DNA of 5,416 bases from Comamonadaceae bacterium (GTDB lineage Bacteria; Pseudomonadota; Gammaproteobacteria; Burkholderiales; Burkholderiaceae_C). The translations under genes and the position numbers were made by a program. Under the pieces are notes generated by a model. The model did not search any database. It was not told where the DNA came from and saw nothing but the letters and a program-made list of their open reading frames with translations. Shown one piece after another: positions 4,986 through 5,416 of this stretch. Location of the stretch: contig CANHKH010000257.1 of the NCBI GenBank assembly GCA_947460165.1, forward strand, positions 1 through 5,416. The letters run 5' to 3'. Position 1 is the first letter of the stretch. Every line of letters starts with the position of its first letter.

Positions 4986-5416
4986 ATGCCCTCTTTGATC
5001 GCCCGCCGCACTGCCTTGTTGATGACGGCCTTGATGTGCACCGCCCTGCAGGCCCAACCGGCCTATCCCAGCAAGCCCATCAAAATCGTGGTGCCCTTTC
5101 CTGCGGGCGGGACCTCCGACGTGTTGGCCCGCCTGATTGGCCAGAAGATGACCGAGGCTTGGGGCCAGCCCGTGGTGGTGGAGAACAAGCCGGGCTTGAG
5201 TGGCAACTTGGGCGCCGAGTCCGTGGCCAAGTCGGCGCCCGACGGCTACACCCTGGTGTTGATGGACGTGGGCAACCTGGTGATTGCCCCTGCGCTTTAC
5301 AAACTCAACTTCAATGTGCTGACCGACTTTGCGCCCGTGGGCATGGTGGCTTACTCCCCGCATTTGCTGGTGACCAGCAGCCAGGTGCCGGCCAACACCA
5401 CGGCCGAATTGGTGGC
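4986..5416 (+). CDS. Bug-type (tripartite tricarboxylate transporter) substrate-binding receptor, partial
   Basis: The first 143 codons of a periplasmic binding protein run off the window edge. Residues 1-23 form a signal peptide (Arg7-Arg8, a hydrophobic core, cleavage near LQA). The mature start, YPSKPIKIVVPFPAGGTSDVLAR, is the hallmark of the Bug/TctC family, including the PFPAGGTSD ligand-binding loop. The patterns QPVVVENKPG (61-70), GNLGAESVAKSAPDGYTL (73-90) and NVLTDFAPVGMV (110-121) follow in family order. Full-length members have about 320 residues, so a little under half is present. The ligand, usually a carboxylate, cannot be assigned. Many Bug genes stand alone without tctAB membrane genes, and none is seen here. 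GGAG at 4976-4979 lies 6 nt before the ATG and fixes the start. The gene begins 56 nt after the toxin stop, and read-through from the toxin operon is possible. Confidence 0.93.
   Translation, partial: MPSLIARRTALLMTALMCTALQAQPAYPSKPIKIVVPFPAGGTSDVLARLIGQKMTEAWGQPVVVENKPGLSGNLGAESVAKSAPDGYTLVLMDVGNLVIAPALYKLNFNVLTDFAPVGMVAYSPHLLVTSSQVPANTTAELV

Overview
The window is GC-rich, with antisense frames held open as is typical of high-GC coding DNA. It ends in a Bug-type (tripartite tricarboxylate receptor) binding protein, a family greatly expanded in Burkholderiales. Together these suggest a betaproteobacterium, probably Comamonadaceae-like; the assignment to family is inference.

Layout. (1) Positions 1-158, minus strand: the N-terminal 52 codons of an exported beta-lactamase-fold serine hydrolase, cut by the window edge. 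(2) 368-2400, minus strand: a two-gene alkylation-repair operon. An Ada-AlkA fusion (zinc methyl-phosphotriester sensor, AraC-type HTH and 3-methyladenine glycosylase) overlaps ogt (O6-alkylguanine methyltransferase) by 4 bp. The pair holds the activities that E. coli spreads over Ada, AlkA and Ogt. (3) 2598-3953, plus strand, divergent from the repair operon: a HipA-family kinase-fold toxin of the YjjJ/HipH type with its own N-terminal winged HTH and no hipB partner. Its AT-rich promoter has a perfect TATAAT only 6 nt before the ATG, which predicts a leaderless mRNA. (4) 3954-4206: a non-coding stretch dense in repeats, holding a promoter with a palindromic operator. (5) 4207-4929: a Phd/YefM-type antitoxin and a PIN-domain (VapC-like) toxin, 3 nt apart, which form a type II toxin-antitoxin module. 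(6) 4986-5416: the start of a Bug receptor with its signal peptide, cut by the window edge.

How they fit together. The repair genes form one self-contained unit that probably senses alkylation and responds to it. The HipA-like gene and the Phd-PIN pair are two unrelated toxin-type loci side by side, in the kind of accessory patch often seen between housekeeping genes. The two edge genes are ordinary exported proteins. No tRNA, rRNA, CRISPR array or insertion sequence was seen. The least-explained parts are the repeat-rich spacer at 3999-4057 and the leaderless, repeat-bearing promoter of the HipA-like gene.
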